A DNA stretch of 64,000 bases from Pseudomonas viridiflava (GCF_900573885.1 NZ_UPSE01000594.1:1-64000), one strand, 5' to 3'. Positions 1 through 8,078 are shown, numbered from the stretch's first letter. The notes: generated from the sequence alone by a model not told the origin. Translations and numbers: made by a program.

Positions 1-239
1 GTAAGCCTGTTCAACCGACCGGAAACGGAGGCCCGAGCGGAGCGAAAGCGACGAAGGTGCATGGCTGAATTTCACTTGAAACAGCCGGCGCTTTTTTAAG
101 GTGAAAATATTCCGGACAGTAGTGCGCGAAGGCGGGGATCCAGAGTCTCAAGCCGTACTCATTTCTGCGCGACTCAACATTCTGGATCCAGAGTCTCCAG
201 CCATGCGCAAATCCGGGAACGACTCAGCACAACCGACCC
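1..239. repeat. Gene-free edge with relic of dispersed inverted-repeat element
   Basis: I see no convincing gene in this stretch. About 119-218 carries two short copies of a ggatccagagtct core, the first preceded by a gcgaaggcggggatcc end. These look like worn termini of the element repeated in tandem at 11.7-12.1 kb. The stretch lies downstream of the Spy-like gene, where related Pseudomonas carry a sensor kinase gene; none is visible up to the window edge. Confidence 0.4.
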
Positions 240-677
240 TTACTGCACCTTCCCCTGCTTAGCCTTCCAAGCCTGAAATTCCTGCCACTCGGCCCGGCGA
301 GCTTCCATCTTCTTCTGCTTTTCATCAAACGCCTTCTGCTGCTCAGGATTGAGCAGCGCGCGAATCTTACCGTTGGTGGCTTCGCGCTTGGCTTTGATTT
401 CATCGTGCATGGCTTTTTTGTCGGCATCGGGCAGCTTGTCGAGGTAACGCTTGGTCACTTCGTCACGGCTGTGCATTTGCTCGCCCATGATCTCGCCAAT
501 CGCTTTGCGTTGTTCCTTGCTCAGGTCCAGGTCACGGAACATGCCCGGGCCGCGATGCTCGCCGCGGGGGCCGCCGTCCATCATGTGGCGTGGGCCTTCT
601 TCGCCCGGCGACGGCATGGCCATGGCCATTGTCGGCAGGGCAGCGGCGAACAGAGCGGCGATGAGGGTCTTGCGCAT
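240..677 (-). CDS. Spy/CpxP-like (LTXXQ motif) periplasmic protein
   Basis: A 145-residue exported protein. Residues 1-20 form a signal peptide (MRKTLIAALFAAALPTMAMA). A Met/Gly/Pro-rich stretch follows, then a charged helical region with two LTXXQ-like signatures, LSKEQRKAIGEIM and LNPEQQKAFDEKQ, as in the CpxP/Spy/Zra family of envelope-stress chaperones and metal-binding proteins. I chose the ATG at 677 because AAGGAG lies 7 nt upstream; an in-frame ATG 7 codons earlier lacks a ribosome site and would put charged residues before the signal peptide. It is downstream of an OmpR-type response regulator on the same strand, as in the P. aeruginosa PA3204-PA3206 locus, so control by that regulator is likely (inference). 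Function as a chaperone or stress sensor is inferred from the family. Confidence 0.85.
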   Translation of the reverse strand: MRKTLIAALFAAALPTMAMAMPSPGEEGPRHMMDGGPRGEHRGPGMFRDLDLSKEQRKAIGEIMGEQMHSRDEVTKRYLDKLPDADKKAMHDEIKAKREATNGKIRALLNPEQQKAFDEKQKKMEARRAEWQEFQAWKAKQGKVQ

Positions 678-813
678 GAGGTATCTCCTTGTCTGCAAAC
701 CGGCGTATTTGCCGGATGTGCCCAGTTTAGGGAGCGCAAGGTCAGGCGCGGTCAGGGGTGGGTAAAGCTTAGGTAAAGGCGATGGCGCAGGTTACTGACA
801 TACAACCTCGCAT

Positions 814-881
814 CTGTAGGAGCGACTTTAGTCGCGATGCTTTTCAGACTCAGAAGCATCGCGGCTGAAGCCGCTCCTACA
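814..881. repeat. REP-like inverted pair
   Basis: Two facing copies of tgtaggagcgrctt...gtcgcgatgc separated by a short loop form a long imperfect palindrome in the gap between the response regulator and the Spy-like gene. This is the Pseudomonas REP type, normally mobilised in trans by a RAYT transposase. It may attenuate transcription between the two genes. Confidence 0.8.
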
Positions 882-895
882 CCGGGCGCAACAGC

Positions 896-1573
896 TCACG
901 CGCTGTAGTAATACCCCCGACTGCGCAGCGCCAGAATGCGTGGGCGGCCGTCGGTGTGCGGACCGATTTTCTTGCGCAGGTTGCTCACGTGCATGTCCAG
1001 GCTGCGGTCGTACAGGGTGAGCTTGCGGCCCAGGGCCAGTTGCGCCAGTTCCTGTTTGTCTACCGGCTCGCCAGGCTGGCGCAGCAGGGCTTCGAGCAGG
1101 CGGCTTTCGGACACGGTGAGCACCACGTCATGCCCGGCAATCGTCACCGAGCCACGCACCGGGCTGAATACCAGGTCGCCCAGTTCCAACTGGCTGGGCG
1201 TGGCCACCGGCACGCTGCGGCGCATGACGGCACGCAGGCGGGCAGTGAGTTCGCGGGGGTCGCAGGGTTTGGCGAGGTAATCGTCAGCGCCCAGTTCCAG
1301 GCCGAGAATGCGGTCCAGCGGTTCGCCTCGGGCCGAGAGCATCACCACGGGCAAATCCGGGTGTTCGCTGCGCAGTTGCTTGAGCAATTCCAGACCGCTG
1401 CCGTCGGGCAGCATCACGTCGAGCACCACGGCGGCGGGCGACTCGGTCATCAGCGCCGAGCGCGCGCTGCGGCCGTCGTGGCAAGCGCGTACCTGAAAGC
1501 CTTCCTGGCCCAGCCAGCTGCTCAGCAGCTCGCACAGTTCCACGTCATCGTCGATCAGTAGGAGAGTTGACAT
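896..1573 (-). CDS. OmpR-family two-component response regulator (CpxR-like)
   Basis: A 225-residue DNA-binding response regulator. The receiver domain (about 1-115) has the acidic pair DDD near residues 8-10, the phospho-acceptor Asp in VVLDVMLPDGSG near residue 51, the conserved S/T switch (VMLSA) and Lys in YLAKP near 103. A winged-helix domain of the OmpR/PhoB type fills the C-terminus (about 128-225), ending in the typical RSRGYYY wing. Full length for the family. Gene order with a Spy/CpxP-like gene downstream matches P. aeruginosa PA3204 (CpxR). No histidine kinase is visible in the window. Expected to activate envelope-stress genes including its neighbour; that is inference. Confidence 0.9.
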   Translation of the reverse strand: MSTLLLIDDDVELCELLSSWLGQEGFQVRACHDGRSARSALMTESPAAVVLDVMLPDGSGLELLKQLRSEHPDLPVVMLSARGEPLDRILGLELGADDYLAKPCDPRELTARLRAVMRRSVPVATPSQLELGDLVFSPVRGSVTIAGHDVVLTVSESRLLEALLRQPGEPVDKQELAQLALGRKLTLYDRSLDMHVSNLRKKIGPHTDGRPRILALRSRGYYYSA

Positions 1574-1601
1574 AGGCGGCGTTTAACTCGGATCAGGCGG
1601 T

Positions 1602-2015
1602 TCAGTTGGTCCATTCGCGACGGGTTTTACGTCCGCCGCGTAACAAGGCGCCGCACAGCAAGGCCACCAGCGTGACCGCTGCGCCCACGGCGAACCAGGT
1701 TTGTTCTTCACTGAATAGCGGTGCTTGCTGACTGGCCTGGGCTTGCTTGAGCTGCAATTTCAGGCGCTGGTTTTCCTGACGCAGGCGGCTTACCAGTGCG
1801 GTTTCACGTGCCTCGGCGCTGCCTTGCATTTCGGTGGTCAGCTCGGCGCGCAAGCGTTCGCTTTCGGCCAGACGTTGCTCAAGGCTGTCGACCTGGCCCT
1901 GTAACTGCACCTGTTCATTAACTGCCGGCGCCGGGGCGGGCGCGGCTTCTTCGGCGTAAACGTTGGCAATCAACAACGATGCAGCGAACAACAGGAACAC
2001 AGGGCCTTGGCGCAT
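1602..2015 (-). CDS. Exported coiled-coil protein with C-terminal membrane anchor
   Basis: 137 residues. A signal peptide (about 1-21, ending NVYAEE) is followed by an Ala/Pro linker, a coiled coil rich in Leu, Glu and Gln (about 35-92), a membrane helix (about 108-128) and a short basic tail (GGRKTRREW). The layout resembles the C-terminal half of YgiM-type SH3 proteins but without the SH3 domain. The P. aeruginosa neighbour at this position (PA3203) is also uncharacterised. It lies between the response regulator and yciI on the same strand and may be in their transcript. No function can be assigned from sequence; the coiled coil and anchor suggest a periplasmic structural or interaction role. 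Confidence 0.75.
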   Translation of the reverse strand: MRQGPVFLLFAASLLIANVYAEEAAPAPAPAVNEQVQLQGQVDSLEQRLAESERLRAELTTEMQGSAEARETALVSRLRQENQRLKLQLKQAQASQQAPLFSEEQTWFAVGAAVTLVALLCGALLRGGRKTRREWTN

Positions 2016-2057
2016 CGACTTTCCTTAGTAACGTTGAGGGCAACGGTTGCCTGGGGC

Positions 2058-2357
2058 TTACGGCAGTACCAGCTTGAAGGGTTTGACGATCACGTTGGCG
2101 TACACGCCAGCGGCGCTGTACGGGTCGGCGTCGGCCCAGCTTTGCGCGGCGATCAGCGACTCGAATTCAGCCACCACCAGACTGCCGCTGAAACCGGCGG
2201 CGCCGGGGTCGGTGCTGTCTACGGCCGGGTGCGGACCGGCGAGCACCAGACGGCCTTCGGTTTTCAACTGTTCCAGGCGCGCCAGGTGAGCGGGGCGGGC
2301 GGCCAGGCGTTTTTCCAGGGAGTTGGCTACGTCGGTGGAAATGATCGCGTAGAGCAT
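2058..2357 (-). CDS. YciI family protein
   Basis: 99 residues of the YCII/ferredoxin-like alpha-beta barrel fold. The N-terminal MLYAIIS strand, the ARLEQLKTEGRLVLAGP helix-strand and the C-terminal DPY..AGVY motif are typical; the conserved His near residue 20 and Asp in the DPY motif are the proposed active-site pair of the family. Start at 2357 is favoured over an in-frame ATG 14 codons upstream because that would overlap yciB and add an unconserved basic stretch. Only 1 nt separates it from the yciB stop, so the two are cotranscribed. The E. coli homologue sits beside yciB (ispZ) too. Biochemical role is unknown. Confidence 0.9.
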   Translation of the reverse strand: MLYAIISTDVANSLEKRLAARPAHLARLEQLKTEGRLVLAGPHPAVDSTDPGAAGFSGSLVVAEFESLIAAQSWADADPYSAAGVYANVIVKPFKLVLP

Positions 2358-2358
2358 G

Positions 2359-2961
2359 TCAGTCCTTAGTCTTGGGCGTGGCGGCGTCAGCGTCGCCATC
2401 GTGGATATGGCGGGCCAGGAAAATACCCTGGCCGATCAGGAACAGCACGGTCATGGCCAGGCTGCCGAATACTTTGAAGTCCACCCAAATGCTCGGGAAG
2501 GTAAAGGCCACAAACAGGTTAGCCGAGCCGCTGACGATAAAGAACACGATCCAGGCGATGTTCAGGCGCACCCAAATCGGCTCCGGCAGGCTTACGGCGT
2601 GGCCCATCATGCGTTGAATCAGCGGTTTGTCACCGATGAAATGGCTGCCCAGGAACGCCAGGGCGAACAGCCAGCTCACCACCGGCGCTTTCCATTTCAG
2701 GAAGGTTTCGCTGTGGAAGGCCAGCGTCAGGCTGCCGAATACCAGGCAGGCGATCAGCGTGAGCCATTGGCTTTTCTCGAGACGGCGTTGAACGATAAAG
2801 AAAATGCCGTAAACCACCACGGAACTGGCGATCAACACGGCGGTGGCACTGAAAATACCGCCTAGCATGTAGGTATGACCGAAGAGGTCGATGGCGCGGG
2901 GTTCAAGCTTGAAAACAACGAAAAACAGGATGAGCGGGATGAAGTCGAGGAATTGTTTCAC
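2359..2961 (-). CDS. yciB: Inner membrane protein YciB (septation protein A)
   Basis: 200 residues with about five hydrophobic segments (near 5-20, 25-45, 52-70, 78-95, 120-165). The start KQFLDFIPLILFFVVFKL and the motif WLFALAFLGS and WVDFKVFGS region are family hallmarks. YciB is an inner membrane protein that interacts with cell elongation and division factors and affects envelope integrity. I use the GTG at 2961, which gives the conserved VKQFLDF N-terminus; longer in-frame starts add an unrelated low-complexity leader. The C-terminal 20 residues (DGDADAATPKTKD) are charged. Divergent from the rnm operon across 162 bp. Confidence 0.9.
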   Translation of the reverse strand: MKQFLDFIPLILFFVVFKLEPRAIDLFGHTYMLGGIFSATAVLIASSVVVYGIFFIVQRRLEKSQWLTLIACLVFGSLTLAFHSETFLKWKAPVVSWLFALAFLGSHFIGDKPLIQRMMGHAVSLPEPIWVRLNIAWIVFFIVSGSANLFVAFTFPSIWVDFKVFGSLAMTVLFLIGQGIFLARHIHDGDADAATPKTKD

Positions 2962-3067
2962 AGTGGCAAGCCAGAAGCTGGATGTGGCGGCATAATAACA
3001 AACCCAAACCGTAGAGCTAGGCGCAGGGGCGCAGACTTTGTGCCGCCGCGCGGTTTTTTTCGTACTA

Positions 3068-3102
3068 ACTGTTTGCTGCCTGCGCGATCTACAGCAAACA
3101 GT
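3068..3102. promoter_or_regulatory. Perfect 11-bp inverted repeat upstream of rnm
   Basis: ACTGTTTGCTG (3068-3078) and CAGCAAACAGT (3092-3102) are exact reverse complements with a 13-nt loop. They end 21 nt before the rnm start codon in the divergent yciB/rnm gap. This could be a repressor operator or, if transcribed, a leader hairpin. No promoter boxes are clear enough to decide. Confidence 0.5.
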
Positions 3103-3123
3103 GTTGACCCGAGAAGCTGATTG

Positions 3124-3987
3124 ATGAACGTAGACCTGCACTGCCACAGCACCGCTTCCGACGGCGCCCTCGCGCCCGCCGTGGTGGTCGCCCGCGCCCA
3201 CGAGCGCGGCGTGCGGGTTCTGGCCCTGACCGATCACGACACCCTGGAAGGCCTCGACGAAGCCCGTGCAGCCGCCACTGAGCTGGATATGCACCTGGTC
3301 AACGGCATCGAACTGTCGTGCACCTGGGGCGGCGCCACCATTCATGTGCTCGGTTACGGATTTGCTGTCGATGCTCCTGCGCTGGTTCAGGCGATTTCCG
3401 ACCTGCACAGCGGCCGCTGGTTACGCGCTGAAGAGATCGACCGGCGCCTGGCCCTCAAAGGCATGCCCGGTGCACTGGACGGCGCCCGCGCCATTCAGCA
3501 GGAACTCGGCGACAGCGGCAACGCCCCGGCGCGCCCGCACTTTGCCGACTTTCTGGTGCGCGCCGGCTACGTCAAAGACCGCGGCGAAGCGTTCCGCAAA
3601 TGGCTGGGCTCGGGCAAGCTCGGCGACGTCAAGCAACACTGGCCAACGCTCGAACAAGCCGTCGGCACCCTGCGCGAAGCCGGCGCCTGGGTCAGCCTGG
3701 CCCACGCCTGGCAATACGACTTCACCCGCAGCAAACGCCGCAAGCTGGTGATCGACTTCGTCGCCGCCGGCGGCCAGGCACTGGAAGTGGTGAATGGCAT
3801 GCAGCCCGCCGAACAGATTGGCGGCCTGGCAATTCTTGCCCGTGAATTTGGTCTGCTGGCCAGCGTCGGCAGTGACTTCCACGCGCCGGGAGACTGGTCG
3901 GAACTGGGCATGTACCGCCCGTTGCCCGACGACCTCGCGCCTTTGTGGTTGCGGTTTGATCATGTCCAACACGCTGCTGCCGGCTGA
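3124..3987 (+). CDS. rnm: PHP-domain phosphoesterase, RNase AM (YciV/TrpH)
   Basis: 287 residues forming a PHP (polymerase and histidinol phosphatase) domain. Metal-binding motifs are visible in order: DLHCHSTASDG at 4-14, TDHDT near 37-41, E of NGIELS near 60, SLAHAW near 190 and GSDFHAPG near 250. The E. coli homologue removes 5' nucleotides from structured RNAs and also acts on 3',5'-nucleotide bisphosphates. First gene of a tight plus-strand operon with yciO, trpS, scpA and scpB. ATG at 3124 is used; the preceding TTG codon is an alternative. Full length and intact. Confidence 0.92.
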   Translation: MNVDLHCHSTASDGALAPAVVVARAHERGVRVLALTDHDTLEGLDEARAAATELDMHLVNGIELSCTWGGATIHVLGYGFAVDAPALVQAISDLHSGRWLRAEEIDRRLALKGMPGALDGARAIQQELGDSGNAPARPHFADFLVRAGYVKDRGEAFRKWLGSGKLGDVKQHWPTLEQAVGTLREAGAWVSLAHAWQYDFTRSKRRKLVIDFVAAGGQALEVVNGMQPAEQIGGLAILAREFGLLASVGSDFHAPGDWSELGMYRPLPDDLAPLWLRFDHVQHAAAG

Positions 3988-4015
3988 GCCGCTGGCCTTA
4001 GATAAGAGAGCTCCC

Positions 4016-4645
4016 GTGAGTCAATTCTTCCAGGTGCATCCGGAAAACCCGCAAGCGCGGCTGATCAAGCAAGCGGTCGAAATCATCAAGGCCGGCGGCG
4101 TGGTCGTGTATCCCACCGACTCGTCCTACGCCGTGGGCTGCCATATCGGCGACAAAACCGCCGTCGAGCGCATCCGCCGCCTGCGCCAGCTCGACGACAA
4201 GCACAACTTCACCCTCGTGTGCCGCGACTTGTCGCAGCTGGGCCTGTTCGCCAAGGTCGACACCGGCGCGTTCCGCCTGCTCAAAGGCCACACGCCGGGG
4301 CCGTATACCTTCATTCTCAACGCCACGCGCGAAGTGCCGCGCATGCTCCTGCACCCCAAGCGCCGCACCATTGGCCTGCGCGTGCCCGGCCATCCCATCG
4401 CCCAGGCGCTGCTGGAAGAACTCGGTGAGCCGCTGATGAGCACCAGCCTGATCCTGCCCGGCGAAAAAGAGCCCATGAGCGACCCCTACGAAATGCGCCA
4501 AATCCTCGAACATCAGGTGGACCTGATCATCGACGGCGGCTTCGGCGGGCTGGAAGCTTCCACCGTGGTGAGCCTGGTCGACGACGAAGTGGTGCTGGTA
4601 CGCGTCGGCTGCGGCGACCCCACGCCCTTCGAGGCCGATGCCTGA
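4016..4645 (+). CDS. yciO: YciO, Sua5/YrdC family RNA-binding protein
   Basis: 209 residues of the YrdC/Sua5 fold. The N-terminal IKAGGVVVYPTDSSYAVGC segment and the FTLVCRDLSQLG and TPGPYTFILNAT motifs are those of the YciO branch of threonylcarbamoyl-AMP synthase-like proteins. The paralogue TsaC supplies the tRNA t6A modification; YciO itself has weak or debated activity, so assigning the full TsaC reaction would be too specific. GTG start at 4016, preceded by a purine-rich AAGAGAG; 28 nt after rnm. Same neighbourhood as in other gammaproteobacteria (yciV-yciO). Confidence 0.9.
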   Translation: MSQFFQVHPENPQARLIKQAVEIIKAGGVVVYPTDSSYAVGCHIGDKTAVERIRRLRQLDDKHNFTLVCRDLSQLGLFAKVDTGAFRLLKGHTPGPYTFILNATREVPRMLLHPKRRTIGLRVPGHPIAQALLEELGEPLMSTSLILPGEKEPMSDPYEMRQILEHQVDLIIDGGFGGLEASTVVSLVDDEVVLVRVGCGDPTPFEADA

Positions 4646-4665
4646 ATGCCGACGGAAACTGTCGC

Positions 4666-5895
4666 TTGAGCGTGATCGATGCCCAACGCCGCGTACTGTC
4701 TGGCATGCGTCCCAGCGGCCGGCTGCACCTGGGCCACTACCACGGCGTATTGAAAAACTGGGTGAAGCTGCAGCACGAGTACGAGTGCTTCTTCTGCATT
4801 GTCGACTGGCACGCGCTGACGACGGACTACGACGAAGTCGGCCAGATCGCCGAGCACGTCAACGACATGGCCGTCGACTGGCTGGCCGCTGGCGTCAGCC
4901 CCAGCTCGGCGAACATGTTCATTCAATCGCAAGTGCCCGAACACGCCGAACTGCACGTATTGCTCTCGATGATTTGCCCGCTGAGCTGGCTTGAGCGCGT
5001 GCCGTCTTACAAAGAGCAGCAAGACCAACTGCACCACAAAGACCTCGGCACCTACGGCTTTCTCGGCTACCCGCTGCTGCAAGCCGCCGACATTCTGCTG
5101 TACCGCGCCGGCCTGGTGCCGGTGGGCGCCGACCAGTTGCCCCACGTGGAATTCGCCCGGGAAGTGGCGCGGCGCTTCAATCATTTATACGGCCGCGAGC
5201 CCGGCTTTGAAGCCAAAGCCGAAGCCGCCATCCTGCGACTGGGCAAAAAAACCGCCAAGCTCTACAACAGCCTGCGCAAGGCTTATCAGGAACAGGGCGA
5301 CAGCGAAGCCCTCGACACCGCCCGCGCGCTGCTCAAAGAAGTGCAAAGCATCACCTTCGGCGACAAAGAGCGCCTGTACGGCTACCTCGAAGGCGGCGGC
5401 AAAGTGCTGCTGCCCGAACCCCAGGCGTTGCTCAGCGCGGCGCCGCGAATGACCGGGCTGGACGGCGGCAAAATGGCCACGTCCCCGCTCAAGGGCGGCC
5501 ACAGCAACGCTATTTACCTGCGCGACACGCCCGCCGAAATCGAAGACAAACTGCGGCGCATGCCCACGGATCCTGCGCGCGTGCACCGCGACGATCCCGG
5601 CGAACCCACACGCTGCCCGGTATGGCAGTTGCACGAGATTTACTCCGACGAGCCCACCCAATACTGGGCACAACAGGGTTGCCGCAGCGCCGGCATTGGC
5701 TGCCTCGACTGCAAAGGACCGGTGATCGAAGCGGTAAAAGCCGAACTGAAACCGCTGCAATTGCGCGCACTCGACTACCAGAGCAGCCCCGAGCTGGTGC
5801 GCAATATTCTCGCCGAAGGTGCCGAGCGCGCCCGCGACGAAGCCCGCGAAACTCTGGTAGAAGTACGCGCCGCCATGGGTTTGAATTACCGTTAA
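4666..5895 (+). CDS. trpS: Tryptophan--tRNA ligase with iron-sulfur-type cysteine motif
   Basis: 409-residue class I tryptophanyl-tRNA synthetase. The HIGH-like motif is HLGH (21-24) after GMRPSGR, and the KMSKS-like loop is KMATS (269-273), a looser variant. The C-terminal part carries Cys at 317, 339, 346 and 349, a C-x21-C-x6-C-x2-C array nearly identical in spacing to the [4Fe-4S] anticodon-recognition site described for Thermotoga maritima TrpRS. It is therefore of the cluster-bearing TrpRS type rather than the short E. coli type. Start is TTG at 4666 (GTG at 4672 also possible), 20 nt after yciO. Followed by scpA after 31 nt. Confidence 0.93.
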   Translation: MSVIDAQRRVLSGMRPSGRLHLGHYHGVLKNWVKLQHEYECFFCIVDWHALTTDYDEVGQIAEHVNDMAVDWLAAGVSPSSANMFIQSQVPEHAELHVLLSMICPLSWLERVPSYKEQQDQLHHKDLGTYGFLGYPLLQAADILLYRAGLVPVGADQLPHVEFAREVARRFNHLYGREPGFEAKAEAAILRLGKKTAKLYNSLRKAYQEQGDSEALDTARALLKEVQSITFGDKERLYGYLEGGGKVLLPEPQALLSAAPRMTGLDGGKMATSPLKGGHSNAIYLRDTPAEIEDKLRRMPTDPARVHRDDPGEPTRCPVWQLHEIYSDEPTQYWAQQGCRSAGIGCLDCKGPVIEAVKAELKPLQLRALDYQSSPELVRNILAEGAERARDEARETLVEVRAAMGLNYR

Positions 5896-5926
5896 CCCGC
5901 CGCCCTCAGTACCCGTTAAGGAATTT

Positions 5927-6751
5927 ATGCAGGACACCACCCCCAGCGAAGTCGACAGCCAGGCCGGCGCCCAGCAAGAGCTGCCCTTCGCGCTGGTCTA
6001 CGGCAAAGCCGTCACCGAAATGCCGGTGGACCTGTACATTCCGCCCGACGCCCTGGAAGTGTTCCTCGAAGCCTTCGAAGGCCCACTCGACCTGCTGCTG
6101 TACCTGATCCGCAAACAGAACATCGACGTGCTCGACATCCCCGTGGCTGAAATCACCCGGCAATACATGGGCTACGTCGAACTCATGCAGTCCGTCCGCC
6201 TGGAGCTGGCCGCCGAGTACCTGGTGATGGCCGCCATGCTCGCCGAAATCAAATCGCGCATGCTGCTGCCGCGCTCCAGCGAAGCCGAGGAAGAAGAAGA
6301 CGACCCGCGCGCCGAGCTGATCCGCCGCCTGCAAGAATACGAACGCTACAAAGCCGCCGCCGAAGGCATTGACCAGCTCACCCGCGTAGGCCGCGACCTC
6401 ACCGTGCCGCGCCTCGACGCCCCCGAAGCGCGCGCGCGCAAACTGTTGCCCGACGTCAGCCTGGAAGAACTGCTGCTGTCCATGGCCGAAGTACTGCGCC
6501 GCGCCGACATGTTCGAAAGCCACCAAGTCACCCGCGAAGCGCTGTCTACCCGCGAACGCATGAGCGAAGTGCTGGAACGCCTCGAAGGCGCCGGCTTCGT
6601 GCCCTTCGTGAGCCTGTTCCTGGCCGAGGAAGGCAAACTGGGCGTGGTCGTGACCTTTATGGCCGTGCTGGAATTGATCAAAGAACAGCTTGTGGAGCTC
6701 GTGCAAAACGAATCTTTCGGGCCGATTCACGTGCGTGCGCGTGCAGAGTGA
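5927..6751 (+). CDS. scpA: Segregation and condensation protein A
   Basis: 274 residues. ScpA is the kleisin that bridges the SMC head domains, with ScpB, in chromosome condensation and segregation. The hallmark FEGPLDLLLYLIRKQNIDVLDIPVAEIT lies near residues 47-75, followed by the EYLVMAAMLAEIKSRMLLP helix and an acidic stretch (EAEEEEDDPRAEL). The C-terminal winged-helix region binds SMC. An unconserved 35-residue N-terminal extension precedes the core. Pseudomonads carry SMC-ScpAB as well as MksB-type systems. Thirteen nt separate it from scpB, so translation is probably coupled. Confidence 0.95.
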   Translation: MQDTTPSEVDSQAGAQQELPFALVYGKAVTEMPVDLYIPPDALEVFLEAFEGPLDLLLYLIRKQNIDVLDIPVAEITRQYMGYVELMQSVRLELAAEYLVMAAMLAEIKSRMLLPRSSEAEEEEDDPRAELIRRLQEYERYKAAAEGIDQLTRVGRDLTVPRLDAPEARARKLLPDVSLEELLLSMAEVLRRADMFESHQVTREALSTRERMSEVLERLEGAGFVPFVSLFLAEEGKLGVVVTFMAVLELIKEQLVELVQNESFGPIHVRARAE

Positions 6752-6764
6752 GACTGGACCAAGC

Positions 6765-7721
6765 ATGAACCTCAACGAACCCAAAGAACTGGCCTCCCTG
6801 CTCGAAGCCTTCCTGCTCGCCAGCGGCAAACCGCAGTCCCTGGAGCGCCTGTACGAGCTGTTCGAAGAAGCCGAACGGCCCGAACCTGCCGTGTTCAAAA
6901 AGGCCCTCGCGCTACTGGAAAAATCCTGCTCGGGCCGCGCCTTTGAACTTAAAGAAGTGGCCACCGGCTACCGCCTGCAAGTGCGCGAAATCTACGCGCC
7001 GTGGGTCGGCCGCCTGTGGGAAGAACGCCCGCAACGCTATTCACGCGCCATGCTCGAAACCCTGGCTCTGGTCGCCTACCGCCAGCCCATCACCCGTGGC
7101 GAAATCGAAGACATCCGCGGCGTGGCCGTGAACAGCCAAATCGTCAAAACCCTGCTCGAACGTGAATGGATCCGCGTCGTTGGCTACCGCGACGTGCCCG
7201 GCAAACCTGCCATGTTCGCCACCACCAAACAGTTCCTCGACCACTTCAACCTGAAAAACCTCGACGAACTGCCGCCGCTCGCCGCCCTGCGGGAACTCGA
7301 ACCCGAACCCATGCTCGGCTTCGACACCGACGACCTGCCCGTACCCGAAGGGCTGCAGGCCCGCGCCGACATGGCCGGCGAAGGCGAAGAGGGCGCGGCA
7401 CCGGCGCCGAGCGAAGAGAAAAGTTTCGGTAGCCTGCTGGCCGAACTGGACTCCATGGAACAAGGTCTGAAAACAGACTTCGACGACCTGCCCGACGACT
7501 ACGACCCACCGGTACCCGAAAGCCTTCAGGCGCGGGCGGATATGGCGCTGGCTGAAGACGAGAACGAAGAGCCGATGTCAGCGGAGGAGGCCCTGGAAGT
7601 GCTGCGCCATAAAGTCGCCACGCACGTGGTAACGGCGCCCGCGCCAGAGCCCGAAGAAGAAAGCGAAGAAGAGGCGCTGGCACGCGCCATCCGGGAAGAG
7701 CAGGAATACTCCAGAGACTGA
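6765..7721 (+). CDS. scpB: Segregation and condensation protein B
   Basis: 318 residues. The N-terminal about 180 residues are two winged-helix units of ScpB (ASGKPQSLERLYELF; SRAMLETLALVAYRQPITRGEIEDIRGV), which dimerise and bind the ScpA kleisin. The C-terminal 130 residues are acidic, probably unstructured, and contain a near-exact duplicated motif VPE(G/S)LQARADMA at about 192-204 and 249-261. The tail makes it longer than E. coli-type or Bacillus ScpB (about 200). ATG at 6765 is the start; it is 13 nt after scpA. Followed by a DUF1289 gene after 11 nt. Confidence 0.93.
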   Translation: MNLNEPKELASLLEAFLLASGKPQSLERLYELFEEAERPEPAVFKKALALLEKSCSGRAFELKEVATGYRLQVREIYAPWVGRLWEERPQRYSRAMLETLALVAYRQPITRGEIEDIRGVAVNSQIVKTLLEREWIRVVGYRDVPGKPAMFATTKQFLDHFNLKNLDELPPLAALRELEPEPMLGFDTDDLPVPEGLQARADMAGEGEEGAAPAPSEEKSFGSLLAELDSMEQGLKTDFDDLPDDYDPPVPESLQARADMALAEDENEEPMSAEEALEVLRHKVATHVVTAPAPEPEEESEEEALARAIREEQEYSRD

Positions 7722-7732
7722 GTGAATACCCA

Positions 7733-7927
7733 ATGGGCGATACCAAGAATCCTTGCATCAGTGTTTGCGAATTCGAAGAGCGGATTTGTGTTGGCTGTGG
7801 GCGCAGCAAGGACGAAATCAAAGCCTGGAAGAAAATGGACAAGCCTGAAAAGCGCGAGGTGCTGGCCGAAGCGCAAGTGCGCTTGAAGGCCCTGGGCGAC
7901 AAGGTCAAAAAGAAGAAAAAGCGCTAG
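7733..7927 (+). CDS. DUF1289 domain protein
   Basis: 64 residues. The family signature is a short Cys cluster: NPCISVCEFEERICVGCGRS with four cysteines (residues 7, 11, 19, 22), probably metal-binding, followed by a W-K-x-M helix and a very basic C-terminus of repeated Lys (VKKKKKR). Last gene of the rnm-yciO-trpS-scpAB operon, 11 nt after scpB. The function of the family is not known; the Lys tail suggests nucleic acid contact (inference). Confidence 0.85.
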   Translation: MGDTKNPCISVCEFEERICVGCGRSKDEIKAWKKMDKPEKREVLAEAQVRLKALGDKVKKKKKR

Positions 7928-7940
7928 GTACCGTTTGCAG

Positions 7941-8036
7941 GGGTCGCGGCTAAAGCCGCTACAGACTTCTGTGGGAGCGGCTTTAGCCGCGATGCTTTTG
8001 ATCCAAAAAACATCGAGGCTAAAGCCTCTCCTACAG
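7941..8036. repeat. Cluster of REP-like palindromes
   Basis: Three REP-type arms (gcggctaaagccgct, agcggctttagccgcgatgc, and catcgaggctaaagcctctcctaca) form overlapping hairpins between the convergent DUF1289 gene and the membrane-protein gene. The site is typical of REP insertion between convergent genes. Confidence 0.8.
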
Positions 8037-8078
8037 GGCCAGAGGGTGATTTTCTAAGGCGGCTTTCGGCTCTTCCCA

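Noticed and set aside
3794..4015. Longer YciO starting inside rnm
   Set aside because: The extension overlaps the PHP gene, is not conserved in YciO, and the GTG at 4016 gives the family N-terminus.
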